This document shows, in pieces, positions 44,931 to 52,876 of a DNA stretch of 52,876 nucleotides (positions are counted from its first letter, which is position 1; the number at the start of each line of letters is the position of its first letter). The stretch covers positions 1-52,876 of the forward strand of contig POWB01000004.1 of NCBI GenBank assembly GCA_010912705.1. Direction: 5' to 3'. Under the pieces are notes generated by a model that was not told the origin of the DNA, searched no databases, and saw only the letters and a program-made list of their open reading frames with translations. The DNA is from Halochromatium sp. Its GTDB lineage: Bacteria > Pseudomonadota > Gammaproteobacteria > Chromatiales > Chromatiaceae. The translations under genes and the position numbers were made by a program.

Positions 44931-45010
44931 ATAACTTGTCCAGACACTTGGTTTCCTTAGCGTCTTCGCGCCTTCGCGCCTTCGCGTGAGATTCATGAAC
45001 TATCCAGGCT
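44931..45010. repeat. Dispersed repeat, copy 1 (inverted relative to copy at 49395-49470)
   Basis: From acttgtcc through ttcgcgccttcgcgtgagat to tatccaggct, this matches the reverse complement of 49395-49470 at most positions. Both contain a short CTTCGCG array. It lies between the oxidoreductase and treZ starts, so it may be part of the intergenic control region or simply a dispersed repeat. Confidence 0.75.
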
Positions 45011-45032
45011 AATAGCCACGCACACCACAACG

Positions 45033-47078
45033 ATGCCTACCGGATTTCAACACAGCATGCCCTTCGGCACCGAGATCACCGCCAACGGTGGTGTCAACTT
45101 TCGCCTCTGGGCGCCAGCCGCTCAGCAAGTCGAGCTGCTCTGGAGCGCCGCCTCTGTCCCTGGGCAGGAAGCGCAGTCGCTCCGAATGCACCGCGCAGAA
45201 GACGGTTGGCACCATCTCGAGTTGACCGAAGCGCGCGCTGGCGACCGCTACCGTTATCAAATCGATGCTGGATTAGCCGTACCCGACCCGGCCTCGCGTT
45301 TTCAGCCCGATGATGTCCATGGCCCAAGCCAGATCGTCGACCCACGCGCCTTCGACTGGGGCGCAGCCGAGTCGGCCTGGCGCGGCAGGCCCTGGCATGA
45401 GGCGGTGATCTATGAGCTGCACGTCGGCACCTTCAACGCCGGCGGTGACTATGCCAGCATCGAGTCCCGATTCGATCATCTGCTCAAACTCGGCGTCACC
45501 GCCATCGAGCTGATGCCGCTGGCCGACTTCCCGGGCCAGCGCAACTGGGGCTATGACGGCGCCTTACTCTACGCACCCGATGCCTGCTATGGCCAACCCG
45601 ATGAGCTGAAGCAGCTGATCCGCGCCGCCCATCAGCGCGGCCTGATGGTGCTGCTCGATGTGGTCTATAACCATTTCGGCCCCGAAGGCAACTATCTGCA
45701 CTGCTATGCCCCGGACTTCTTCCATCCAGACCACCACACACCCTGGGGAGCCGCGATCAATCTCGATGGCCCACAAGCGCATTGGGTGCGCGAATTCTTC
45801 ATCCAGAACGCCCTCTACTGGCTCGAGGAATACCGCTTCGATGGCCTACGGCTCGATGCCGTCGACCGCCTCCTGGATACGAGTCAGCCCGACCTGCTCG
45901 ATGAGCTTGCCCAGCGCGTGCAGGCTGGCCCCGGTTGCGCACGGCAGATCCATCTGGTGCTGGAAAACGATCACAACGACGCCCGGCGTTATGAACGCAC
46001 ACCCACAGGACAACCACGCCACTTCACCGCCCAATGGAACGATGACCTCCACCATGCGCTGCACCATCTGGTTACCGGCGAGACCGATGGCCCGTATCAG
46101 GACTTCATCTCGGACGCAGGCTCGAGCCCCGGCCCTAGCTCCGGCTCCGGCCCAGCCCCAGGATCAGTCTTGGAGTCAAACGCTCGTTTCGAGGACAGGA
46201 CCACTCAGCTTATCGCCCGCGCACTCACCCAGGGCTTCGCCTATCAGGGCGAGCCATCCGCGTTTCGCGATGGCCATCGCCGCGGCACACCGAGCCGGCA
46301 TCTGCCACCGGCAGCGATGGTCAATTTCTTGCAGAACCATGATCAGGCCGGCAACCGTGCCTTCGGCGAGCGCCTGCATCAGCTGATCTCGGCCGAGGCC
46401 CTAGATGCAGCCTTCGCCCTTATCCTGCTCGCGCCCTCCCCTCCACTGCTCTTCATGGGCGAGGAATTCGACGCCGACAGCCCATTCTTATTCTTCTGCG
46501 ACTTCGGCCCCGAGCTCGCCGATGCGGTGCGCGAGGGTCGGCGCCGCGAGTTCGCCCGCAGCTATGGATTCACCGACGCCGCCAGCCGCGCATCGATCCC
46601 GGACCCCAACGACCCCGAGACCTTCACCCGCTCGCGGCTCGATTGGCGCTGGCGCGACCATCCCGGCAAAGCGGTCGACCCCGACACAGGCTCCGCTGAC
46701 TTGTCGCAACAACGACGCTTCTCCCTCTGCCGCCGACTCCTCGCCCTGCGCCAAGCCCAGATCGCACCGCTGATCCCGCTGATCGAACAGGGCGGCGATG
46801 CCCTGGTCTTTGGTCGCGGCCGCCTTTCCACGCACTGGCGCACGAGCGATCACCGCCAGCTTCGACTCATCGCCAACCTCAATGGCGAACCCGTCGAGCG
46901 GCCCAGCGAGATCAAGCCACCCTGCCAATCCGGCCTGATCCTCGACCATCGGCCAGGGGCTGAGCCGACAACGGCTTCAGAAACCTCTGGGTCAACTGCT
47001 CGCGTACCGATTCGCGAGAGTCATCTCGCACCCTGGTCGGTCCAATGGTGGGTCAGCGTCACGGTCAGAAAACCCTGA
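45033..47078 (+). CDS. treZ: Malto-oligosyltrehalose trehalohydrolase
   Basis: 681 residues. An N-terminal E-set/CBM48-like domain (NFRLWAPAAQQVELLW), then a GH13 barrel: VIYELHVGTFN, LLDVVYNHFGPEGN, the nucleophile Asp in FDGLRLDAVDR (about 274), the acid Glu in LVLENDHND (about 310) and the third Asp in LQNHDQAGN (about 438). It releases trehalose from malto-oligosyltrehalose made by TreY, which is not in the window. Residues about 365-385 are a Ser/Gly/Pro-rich insertion (SSPGPSSGSGPAPGS) in a loop. Trehalose would serve as osmolyte or reserve. Confidence 0.9.
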   Translation: MPTGFQHSMPFGTEITANGGVNFRLWAPAAQQVELLWSAASVPGQEAQSLRMHRAEDGWHHLELTEARAGDRYRYQIDAGLAVPDPASRFQPDDVHGPSQIVDPRAFDWGAAESAWRGRPWHEAVIYELHVGTFNAGGDYASIESRFDHLLKLGVTAIELMPLADFPGQRNWGYDGALLYAPDACYGQPDELKQLIRAAHQRGLMVLLDVVYNHFGPEGNYLHCYAPDFFHPDHHTPWGAAINLDGPQAHWVREFFIQNALYWLEEYRFDGLRLDAVDRLLDTSQPDLLDELAQRVQAGPGCARQIHLVLENDHNDARRYERTPTGQPRHFTAQWNDDLHHALHHLVTGETDGPYQDFISDAGSSPGPSSGSGPAPGSVLESNARFEDRTTQLIARALTQGFAYQGEPSAFRDGHRRGTPSRHLPPAAMVNFLQNHDQAGNRAFGERLHQLISAEALDAAFALILLAPSPPLLFMGEEFDADSPFLFFCDFGPELADAVREGRRREFARSYGFTDAASRASIPDPNDPETFTRSRLDWRWRDHPGKAVDPDTGSADLSQQRRFSLCRRLLALRQAQIAPLIPLIEQGGDALVFGRGRLSTHWRTSDHRQLRLIANLNGEPVERPSEIKPPCQSGLILDHRPGAEPTTASETSGSTARVPIRESHLAPWSVQWWVSVTVRKP

Positions 47079-47241
47079 ACTTAACCGCGCAACCTCTGCC
47101 GGCATCCTGGCGATGGGCATGGGCGATGAGGCGATGCGGGTCATCAATCCCGAGGCACTTGCTAAGTAACCGTCCATTTTCTAAATCCCGATAATCGCCC
47201 TAAAGTAGTGCTCAAATCGGGAAGAAGTTGATGGACAATAT
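47079..47241. other. Intergenic stretch with a short coding-like tail
   Basis: Between treZ and the convergent radical SAM gene, a frame near 47100-47169 reads LAMGMGDEAMRVINPEALAK and ends in TAA. It has no SD and may be the leftover C-terminus of a lost gene. I do not recognise it. Confidence 0.3.
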
Positions 47242-49116
47242 CTAAGCCGCATTGACGTTCGCGAATATCTCCAGCCGTTGCCGTTCATCGACACTGACCG
47301 GCTGCATCGCGGTATCGGTATAGGCCAGCGGATCGGGCTCCGCCATGACGCGTTCTAAGATGCGTTTATAGTGACGATGCATCCGATAGGCGCCACCGTA
47401 CTTGACCACGAAATCCCAGACAAACTTGGGATAGAACAGCAGCGGATGCTCGATCGGCAGGCCCGGCCGGCGATCGCGCCGCACCTTGCGCCGGATCAGC
47501 CCGCCCTCCAGCGGATGCATGCGCTCATGGACGATCGGCGCATGAAAGGCGAACAGCTTAGCCAACATATTCTTCGGGTCATAGCCCCAGACCCGGCAGC
47601 GGCGCAGCACCGTCGCCACATGCTCATCGCTGTAATAAAGATCCCAGACCTCGCGATAGATCCCCTCCCAGTCGGCGCGCGACATCCGTGGATGGGCCAT
47701 GGTCACATGCTGGGTATCGTACTGGTTCATGTCCGGCTCCAGCTCCACGCCCTGCTGGACCAGCTGCTGATGATCCTTCGACCCAGGTAAGGGCGTCAGG
47801 ATGAAGAACTCCATGATGTCGATCGGCAGCTCGCGCTGGATGATCTGGATATCGCGGCGGATGCTCTCCGGCGTATCGTCCGGAAAGCCGATGATATAGC
47901 CGGCATAGGTCAGCACCCCAACCGCATGCCAGGCCTGCAGCATGGCGCGGTAATCGCCGATCTTGTTCTGTCCCTTCTGCGCCCCCTTGAGCGACGCCGG
48001 GTTGATGCTCTCCAGACCGATGAACACCCGATTGACCCCAGCCGCTGCGGCCTTCTCGATGAAGCCCTTGATCCGATGGGTTTGGGTATCGGCCTGGATC
48101 ACCAGATGGATCGGCACGCCCGACTCACGCAGCGCAATGATCCGATCGAAGATCGCCTCCCAGTTGCGATTGCGTGCGAAATTATCGTCGGTGATGAAGA
48201 AATTGCGCGTGCCATCGGAGGCATTGGCACGGATCAGCGACTCGACATCATCGGCGCTGCGATGGCGGGACTTGCGCCCCTGGACATTGATGATGGTGCA
48301 GAAACTGCACAGGAACGGGCAGCCGCGACCGGCATCGAAGCTCGCGCGCTTGCCCATGGTGCGCTTGATCCGCGCCGCTGGCAGATAGGGTGTCGGTGCC
48401 CCAGTCAGATCCGGAAGCTCGCTGAGATAGTTGTAGATTGGCTCCAGCTGGCCAGCCGCGGCGTCCAATAGCAGCCGATCCAAGCGGCCCTCCAGCTCGC
48501 CGGCGAAGAGGCTGATACCAGCATCAAGGGCCTCTTGTAGCTCGCTCGGCCTCTGCTCGAGCATCGACAGACAACCGCTGACATGAAAGCCGCCGATCAC
48601 CACCGGCAGGCCAGCAGCCTTGAAACCTCGTGCCAGGTCGAGCGCACGCGGATACTGATTCGATTGCACCCCGACCAGCCCGACTAGGGCACCACCGCAT
48701 TCGCTTCCGCTATCGCCTCCGCTATCGCTTCCGTTCTCGCCTCCGCCATCGCGATCGCGATCGCTATCGCTATCGCTATCGCTATCGCCGCCGCCATCGC
48801 CATCGCTTTCGCCTCTGCCATTGCGATCGATGCCGCGCCGCATTTGCCGGATCAAGCCTGCCGTATCAATCCGGGTGTTGGTCTCGTCGAGCACCGTCAC
48901 CTCGATCTCGACATCCTCGCCGAGCACCCGGCGCTCGGCCGCGTCCAGCGCATTGCCATAGACCGCCGCCAGGCTGTTCGACGGGATCGACGAGCGCCAC
49001 CACTGGATGACATAGCCATCGTCATCGTAGTGCGAAGGCTTGATCAGTAGTAGGTGGAAGGGTCGGCGGACGGGCGGACGTCCGAAGAACTTGGGGATCG
49101 CCATAAACCTGACCAT
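47242..49116 (-). CDS. B12-binding radical SAM protein
   Basis: 624 residues. An N-terminal cobalamin-binding-type domain (LLLIKPSHYDDDGYV ... VGLVGVQSNQ ... LPVVIGGFHVSG) and a radical SAM domain with Cys266, Cys270 and Cys273 in GCPFLCSFC (CxxxCxxC), then FFITDDNFARN and FIGLESINPASLKG. The C-terminal part has YIIGFPDDTPESI and PLPGSKDH. The cobalamin domain is interrupted at about residues 101-141 by an Asp/Ser/Gly-rich low-complexity insert coded by a hexanucleotide-like repeat. Such proteins methylate or rearrange unactivated carbons; the substrate is unknown. Confidence 0.88.
   Translation of the reverse strand: MVRFMAIPKFFGRPPVRRPFHLLLIKPSHYDDDGYVIQWWRSSIPSNSLAAVYGNALDAAERRVLGEDVEIEVTVLDETNTRIDTAGLIRQMRRGIDRNGRGESDGDGGGDSDSDSDSDRDRDGGGENGSDSGGDSGSECGGALVGLVGVQSNQYPRALDLARGFKAAGLPVVIGGFHVSGCLSMLEQRPSELQEALDAGISLFAGELEGRLDRLLLDAAAGQLEPIYNYLSELPDLTGAPTPYLPAARIKRTMGKRASFDAGRGCPFLCSFCTIINVQGRKSRHRSADDVESLIRANASDGTRNFFITDDNFARNRNWEAIFDRIIALRESGVPIHLVIQADTQTHRIKGFIEKAAAAGVNRVFIGLESINPASLKGAQKGQNKIGDYRAMLQAWHAVGVLTYAGYIIGFPDDTPESIRRDIQIIQRELPIDIMEFFILTPLPGSKDHQQLVQQGVELEPDMNQYDTQHVTMAHPRMSRADWEGIYREVWDLYYSDEHVATVLRRCRVWGYDPKNMLAKLFAFHAPIVHERMHPLEGGLIRRKVRRDRRPGLPIEHPLLFYPKFVWDFVVKYGGAYRMHRHYKRILERVMAEPDPLAYTDTAMQPVSVDERQRLEIFANVNAA
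48699..48825. repeat. Hexanucleotide-type simple repeat inside the radical SAM gene
   Basis: A run of cgctat / cgcgat / cgccat-type hexamers, including gcgatcgcgatcgctatcgc. It codes for the (DS)n/(DR)n/GG-rich insert of the B12-radical SAM protein on the minus strand. Confidence 0.88.
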
Positions 49117-49150
49117 TTAACTGAGGTGTAGGCTATCTATCATACAGTGG

Positions 49151-49255
49151 GCTGCGATCTCAGCCCGCACCACACCACCCAAGTGCTTGGCCAAGCCAGA
49201 ACAGCCATCGAACAGCCCCTAAACGGCCGAGGCGAGCAATGCAGTCGGCAGCGCC
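49151..49255 (-). pseudogene. Remnant of an OpuC-type permease 3' end
   Basis: On the minus strand the sequence reads ALPTALLASAV, stop, GLFDGCSG. It aligns by eye with the end of the intact permease at 50250-50360 (AVPAALLALAFQGLFELGER). The Gln codon has become TAG. The DNA match (for example gaacagcccct in both) supports a decayed duplicate. Confidence 0.6.
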
Positions 49256-49394
49256 AGACTCGCACGCGGCCCGCAGCAGAAGCCACAGATCGCTAACAAG
49301 CTGCCTGAATCCCAATCGCTGCAGCAAAGTTCCCTGCTTGAGAGACGTCTAGGGCGGCCAACGCAGCATTTTCTGACGGCTTCCAAGCCGCAAC

Positions 49395-49470
49395 TAGCCT
49401 GGATAGTGCAAGAATCTCACGCGAAGACGCGAAGACGCGAAGGAAACCAAGTGCTTGGACAAGTTTATTG
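49395..49470. repeat. Dispersed repeat, copy 2
   Basis: It is the inverted partner of 44931-45010: agcctggatagtgcaagaat, ctcacgcgaagacgcgaag, then gaaaccaagtgcttggacaa. A related CTTCGCGG array follows at about 49536-49585. Confidence 0.75.
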
Positions 49471-49657
49471 ATCTGATGCGTCGTTTGCGACAAACAGGCA
49501 CTCAGGTCAATTCTTGGCCGCAAGATCTGTATTCTTCGCGTTCTTCGCGGCTTCGCGGCTTCGCGGCTTCGCGGCTTCGCGTGAAACATTCGGGCTAGAC
49601 AATGGGTCACACAGGCATCACTCTATCGGAATAGCATCGAACCGGAGACCACAGAAA

Positions 49658-50203
49658 ATGGGTATCGCGGTCAAGCTCTACGAGCAGCTCGCCGAGGCGG
49701 TTGATGATCAAACGCGCATCCGGCTGCTGGCTGAGGCCATTGGCCAACTCGAACGGATCTGGCCGTCCGCCGATGAGATTCCGCAGCGTCATGACCTGCG
49801 TGAGATGGAGCTCCGGCTGCAGAAGGAGATCGAGATCGTTCGCAAGGAGATCGAGATCGTCCGAGGCGAGAATAAGGATATGGAGCTGCGCCTGCAGAAG
49901 GAGATCGAGGGTGTCCGTAAGGAGATCAAGGATCTCGAGCTGCGCCTGCAGAAGGAGATCGAGATCGTTCGCAAAGAGATCAAGGATCTCGAGCTACGCC
50001 TGAGCAAAGAGATCAAGCAGATTGAGCTACGCCTGAGCAAAGAGATCAAGCAGATTGAGCTGCAGGTGCAAGAGGCCCGTATCGAGATCAAGGCGACCGA
50101 GGCCAGCCTGCGCATGGCGATCCACCGTCAAACGCTCTGGGTGGTCGGTGCGGTTGGGACCGTCGTGGGGTTGATTCGGGTGTTAGAGTGGCTACTGCCT
50201 TAG
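49658..50203 (+). CDS. Coiled-coil protein with a C-terminal membrane helix
   Basis: 181 residues from the ATG at 49658 (MGIAVKLYEQLAEAVDDQTR). Residues about 45-150 are a long coiled coil built of near-repeats (MELRLQKEIEIVRKEI, DLELRLQKEIEIVRKEIKD, LRLSKEIKQIE twice). A single C-terminal helix (WVVGAVGTVVGLIRVLEWLL) anchors it. The architecture is like DUF1640-type tail-anchored coiled-coil proteins. The repeats at DNA level suggest expansion by slippage. Function unknown. An upstream in-frame start falls within the repeat region and is not used. Confidence 0.75.
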   Translation: MGIAVKLYEQLAEAVDDQTRIRLLAEAIGQLERIWPSADEIPQRHDLREMELRLQKEIEIVRKEIEIVRGENKDMELRLQKEIEGVRKEIKDLELRLQKEIEIVRKEIKDLELRLSKEIKQIELRLSKEIKQIELQVQEARIEIKATEASLRMAIHRQTLWVVGAVGTVVGLIRVLEWLLP

Positions 50204-50249
50204 CGGCAACCGGACGGCATCCAGACGGCATCCGGACGGCAATCTGCTG

Positions 50250-51962
50250 CTACACTGCCGCCGGTCGCAATCTGAGCCCGCGCGGCACCACCCAACGCTC
50301 ACCCAGCTCGAACAGCCCCTGAAAGGCCAAGGCCAGTAACGCAGCCGGCACCGCGCCCTGCATGATCAGCGCCGTATCATCGAGCCGAATGCCAGTCAGG
50401 ATCGGCTGGCCATAGCCGCCAGCCCCGATCAGCGCCGCCAGGGTGGCCGTGCCGACGTTCAGCACCGCCGAGGTCTTGATGCCGGCCAGGATCGAGCGCG
50501 CAGCCAACGGCAGCTCGACCAGGCGCAAGCGTGCATTCGGCGTCAGCCCGATCACATCGGCCGATTCGCGGATCGGACGCGGGATGTCGATCAGCCCGGC
50601 GTGGGTGTTACGCACGATCGGCAGCAGGCTATAGATAAAGAGCGCAGCAACGCTTGGCAGCCAGCCGATGCCGAGCAGCGGGATTAGGAACACGAACAGC
50701 GCCAGGGAGGGGACCGTCTGCAGTACGCCAGTCAGCCCGAGCAGCAGCTGACCCAGCCGCGGGCGACGCGCGGCGACGATGCCGAGCGGCACCGCGACCA
50801 GGATCGCCGCCGTCAACGAGACGCTCACCAGGCCCAAGTGCTGCAGGGTGCGCTCGAGCAGCCGCTGCCAAAGCCCTTTGCGCTCTACCTCAACCTCGAG
50901 ACCAAACCGATCGGCCAGGAGTTGAGCCGCCGCCTCCTGTTCGCTCGCGCCATCCAGCTTCACCATCCCATTCAACTCGGCCATCACCGGCTCGCTGATC
51001 GCGCCTTCAAAGCGCTGCAATAACGCCACCGCCCCCGGCATGCGCTGCATCAGATCATTGCGATAGAGCAGCACCGCCTGATAGTCATCGAAATAGCCGA
51101 GATCATCGGCCAGCTGCGCCAATCCATAGCGTTCGATCTCGGCATCGGTGGTATAGACAACGGTGGCGTCGATGCGACCGCTGGCAATACCACGATAGGC
51201 AAGATCATGATCCAGCCCCTGCACTCGCGTCTGCGGCAAACGATAGCGTCGTTTCAAACCAGGCCAGCCATCGCCGCGATCCAGGAACTCGTTGCTGAAG
51301 CCGAAGCGCAGGTCGGGATACGCACGCAGGTCTGAGATCGTCTCTAGGCCAAGCCGTTCCGCAGTCTCCCCCGTCACCGCAACCGCATAGGTGTTCTCGA
51401 AACCGAGCGGCGCCGACATCTCGACGCCGCGCGCTGCCAGCTCAGCGCGCAATGCATCCAATCCATCCAGCCTTTGATCGGCCAAGATCTCGCGCAGCAG
51501 AGTCCCCGAATACTCGGGATAGACATCAATCTCGCCCGCGAGCAGCGCGCCCCAGAGGATACGGGTGCCACCCAAGGCGGACTGATGCTTGACCTTAAAG
51601 CCGTCATCGGCCAGCAGCAAGGTCAGCGCATCCCCCAAGATCACCGACTCGGTGAACTTCTTCGAGCCGACCGTCACGGAGGCGTCTGCCGTGGGATCGC
51701 GTGAGGCTTCGATCGGCTGTTCGGCCTCGGGCTCGGTTTCACGCCTAGATTCAGGGTCGGCTTCGGGATCGATTCTAGGCTTAGCTTCGGGTTCGGCCTC
51801 AGGCTCGGCCGAAGGCCAAGTCAGTCCATTGACCGCCGATTCAACTGGCAACTCGACTGAATAGTCAGCCAGCAGCTGCATAGGCACCGCCAGACTCCCA
51901 GCCAGCAGCAAAAGCACGGCCCTCAAACACCACAACAAGAAGCGCAACCGACTAGAAAACAT
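50250..51962 (-). CDS. Fused substrate-binding protein and permease of an OpuC/ProWX-type ABC importer
   Basis: 570 residues. Signal segment (LLWCLRAVLLLLAGSLAVPM), then an acidic Glu/Pro-rich linker (AEPEAEPEAKPRIDPEADPE). The OpuAC-type binding domain (about 95-365) has VGSKKFTESVILGDALT and IDVYPEYSGTLLREIL. The permease domain (about 375-560) has about five to six helices and the EAA-like block ESADVIGLTPNARLRLVELP. Such proteins import glycine betaine, choline or related osmolytes. In this fusion the binding domain comes first; the reverse order also exists in the family. The ATPase partner is not seen in the window. Confidence 0.88.
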   Translation of the reverse strand: MFSSRLRFLLWCLRAVLLLLAGSLAVPMQLLADYSVELPVESAVNGLTWPSAEPEAEPEAKPRIDPEADPESRRETEPEAEQPIEASRDPTADASVTVGSKKFTESVILGDALTLLLADDGFKVKHQSALGGTRILWGALLAGEIDVYPEYSGTLLREILADQRLDGLDALRAELAARGVEMSAPLGFENTYAVAVTGETAERLGLETISDLRAYPDLRFGFSNEFLDRGDGWPGLKRRYRLPQTRVQGLDHDLAYRGIASGRIDATVVYTTDAEIERYGLAQLADDLGYFDDYQAVLLYRNDLMQRMPGAVALLQRFEGAISEPVMAELNGMVKLDGASEQEAAAQLLADRFGLEVEVERKGLWQRLLERTLQHLGLVSVSLTAAILVAVPLGIVAARRPRLGQLLLGLTGVLQTVPSLALFVFLIPLLGIGWLPSVAALFIYSLLPIVRNTHAGLIDIPRPIRESADVIGLTPNARLRLVELPLAARSILAGIKTSAVLNVGTATLAALIGAGGYGQPILTGIRLDDTALIMQGAVPAALLALAFQGLFELGERWVVPRGLRLRPAAV

Positions 51963-52115
51963 TCACCGCCTCGACTATGCAAATAGACACCGGTGGACAG
52001 GGATCGCAGCAGCGAGGATCGACTGATAGTGCTCTTCAGCCGCGGCACCGGCTCCCTAGACCTTGAAACATGGTCTGCACGACCTGTTCGCTGGCGGCCT
52101 TGATGCGTTCCGATA

Positions 52116-52598
52116 TCATGGCACCTGTGCCTCGAGCTTCAGTCGCTGCTCGACGCGGGCCAGGATGGCTCTCAGCGTATCAGCGGCCTCGACGGCCATA
52201 TTGAGCACGCTGGCGTTGCGTTCCGGCTCGTCCGGGTATTCGTGCGCGAACTGATTGCGGATGGCGCGCAGCCGCGGCCAGTCCTCCGCCCGCTCCAGGT
52301 AGTCCAACTGCTCAAGGCGGTTGAGCTTATCCAGCATCGGCCGGTGCTCGTAAGGCTCTTGCAGATAGGTCAGCACGGCCGGCAACAGGCGACTCCCGAT
52401 GGCATCTTGCAGCTTGCCGAAGCGCAGCACAAATTGATCGAGATCCTGCACAGTCTCGGCATCAAACGACTGCAGGCTTGTGCCGGTTAATGGCAGCTTC
52501 GGCACCAAGGCCGTCAGAGCATAGTCCATGTAATGGGCATGCTGCCGGCACTCTCGCCAGGCCTGTTGCAGGCGCAGCTTGGCGATATCCTCGCTCAT
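52116..52598 (-). CDS. HEPN-domain (HepT-like) toxin candidate
   Basis: 160 residues from the ATG at 52596-52598, which overlaps the stop of the upstream nucleotidyltransferase gene (ATGA). A helical protein with the HEPN motif Rx4HxY in IRNQFAHEYPDE near residue 120. In MntA-HepT systems this is the RNase active site and the Tyr is modified with AMP by the antitoxin. Here the pairing and overlap support the same arrangement. Confidence 0.82.
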   Translation of the reverse strand: MSEDIAKLRLQQAWRECRQHAHYMDYALTALVPKLPLTGTSLQSFDAETVQDLDQFVLRFGKLQDAIGSRLLPAVLTYLQEPYEHRPMLDKLNRLEQLDYLERAEDWPRLRAIRNQFAHEYPDEPERNASVLNMAVEAADTLRAILARVEQRLKLEAQVP

Positions 52599-52876
52599 AG
52601 TCGAACCCCGCTCTGCTCGGCGATGGCAAAGATCGGTGGGCGTTCGCATCGGCCTGGATAGTCGACCAGCAAGTCGATACGCTGCTCACCGAGCGCTCGC
52701 TGCACCTCGACCTGAAAGGCGATCTCAGCGCGTGCGATCGCATCCGAGTCGCTGAGCGATGTGGTGATGAACAGATCGATGTCACCGCCACGCTTGTGGT
52801 CATCGACCCGCGAGCCGAACAGACGAACCGTCGCGTCAGCACCAAAGCAGCCGCGCGCCGCTTGCTTGATCGTCTC
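52595..52876 (-). CDS. MNT-type nucleotidyltransferase antitoxin (partial, cut by the window end)
   Basis: 93 residues are visible on the minus strand up to the window end; the N-terminus is missing. The nucleotidyltransferase signature GSRVDDHKRGGDIDLFI gives GS and DxD, followed by a third Asp in QRIDLLVDYPGR. It ends GVRL, with its stop overlapping the HEPN start. The protein is expected to AMP-modify and silence the HEPN partner. Confidence 0.85.
   Translation of the reverse strand, partial: ETIKQAARGCFGADATVRLFGSRVDDHKRGGDIDLFITTSLSDSDAIARAEIAFQVEVQRALGEQRIDLLVDYPGRCERPPIFAIAEQSGVRL

Larger units (their letters stand above)
49117..49657. other. Repeat-rich region without an intact gene
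   Basis: It contains an OpuC permease remnant (49151-49255), a dispersed repeat (49395-49470) and a CTTCGCGG array (about 49536-49585). An open frame on the minus strand (49293-49610) is made largely of these repeats and is not a gene. No promoter is obvious for the coiled-coil gene that follows. Confidence 0.5.

Noticed and set aside
48721..48790. gcgatcgc motifs as HIP1 elements pointing to a cyanobacterium
   Set aside because: They are confined to one simple repeat inside a gene, and the fcc operon and gene content fit a gammaproteobacterium.
49536..49585. CTTCGCGG array as a CRISPR or origin iteron set
   Set aside because: The units are 8-9 bp and contiguous, without spacers, DnaA boxes or replication genes nearby; related arrays occur at 44950 and 49420.

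Overview
The window looks like chromosomal DNA of a GC-rich gammaproteobacterium, most likely a purple sulfur bacterium (Chromatiaceae). This is an inference. It rests on a flavocytochrome c sulfide dehydrogenase operon closely matching the Allochromatium vinosum FccAB proteins as I remember them, on cysD/cysNC and metY, and on the many small accessory families (Uma2, DUF29, DUF3782, pentapeptide repeat) common in such genomes. No tRNA, rRNA or CRISPR array was recognised.

Positions 1-6.3 kb are a decayed accessory region. A secreted nitrilase-type amidase is split by a 183-bp MITE-like element with a 7-bp target duplication. A secreted agmatine deiminase follows. Between them lie nested remnants of IS66-, IS4- and ISKra4-type transposases, and after them a frameshifted REP-associated transposase bracketed by short inverted repeats. 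From 6.4 to 11.3 kb there are a half-length UPF0126/TRIC-type membrane protein, a secreted sphingomyelinase-like phosphoesterase with three DUF5648-like repeats, a formyltransferase-fold protein and an AEC transporter.

Positions 11.7-18.8 kb are the most unusual part. A TolC-type channel, a membrane-fusion protein with a cytoplasmic PAS domain fused to its N-terminus, an ABC ATPase and a MacB-type permease form one co-directional unit. It is followed by three genes for small exported cysteine-rich proteins. Two of these share an almost identical leader and signal peptide but have unrelated mature parts; one resembles the cyanovirin-N (CVNH) fold. I infer a PAS-controlled exporter with its own secreted protein set.

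Positions 18.8-22.1 kb hold a RadC remnant, a Uma2 gene with an internally deleted second copy, a DUF29 gene and a methyltransferase. Positions 22.4-26.4 kb are a sulfide-oxidation operon: a nonaheme c / cytochrome b membrane protein, then fccA and fccB. This arrangement suggests that electrons from sulfide can be exchanged with the quinone pool. A two-repeat periplasmic protein, a DUF3782 nuclease-like protein, and fused remnants of an H-NOX sensor and a receiver domain follow.

Positions 28.7-41.2 kb are mostly housekeeping: PDZ protein, metY plus a glutamine amidotransferase, pentapeptide protein, lytic transglycosylase, DUF882 protein, gltX, propeller-like membrane protein, SOUL protein, and cysD-cysNC for sulfate activation. 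Positions 41.3-52.9 kb mix accessory and metabolic genes: HicB-like, Uma2, Fic, a renalase-like oxidoreductase, treZ, a B12-radical SAM protein, a coiled-coil protein, a fused OpuC-type binding protein/permease, and an MNT/HEPN toxin-antitoxin pair cut by the window end. Simple-sequence expansions inside genes and a family of CTTCGCG-rich dispersed repeats mark this last part.
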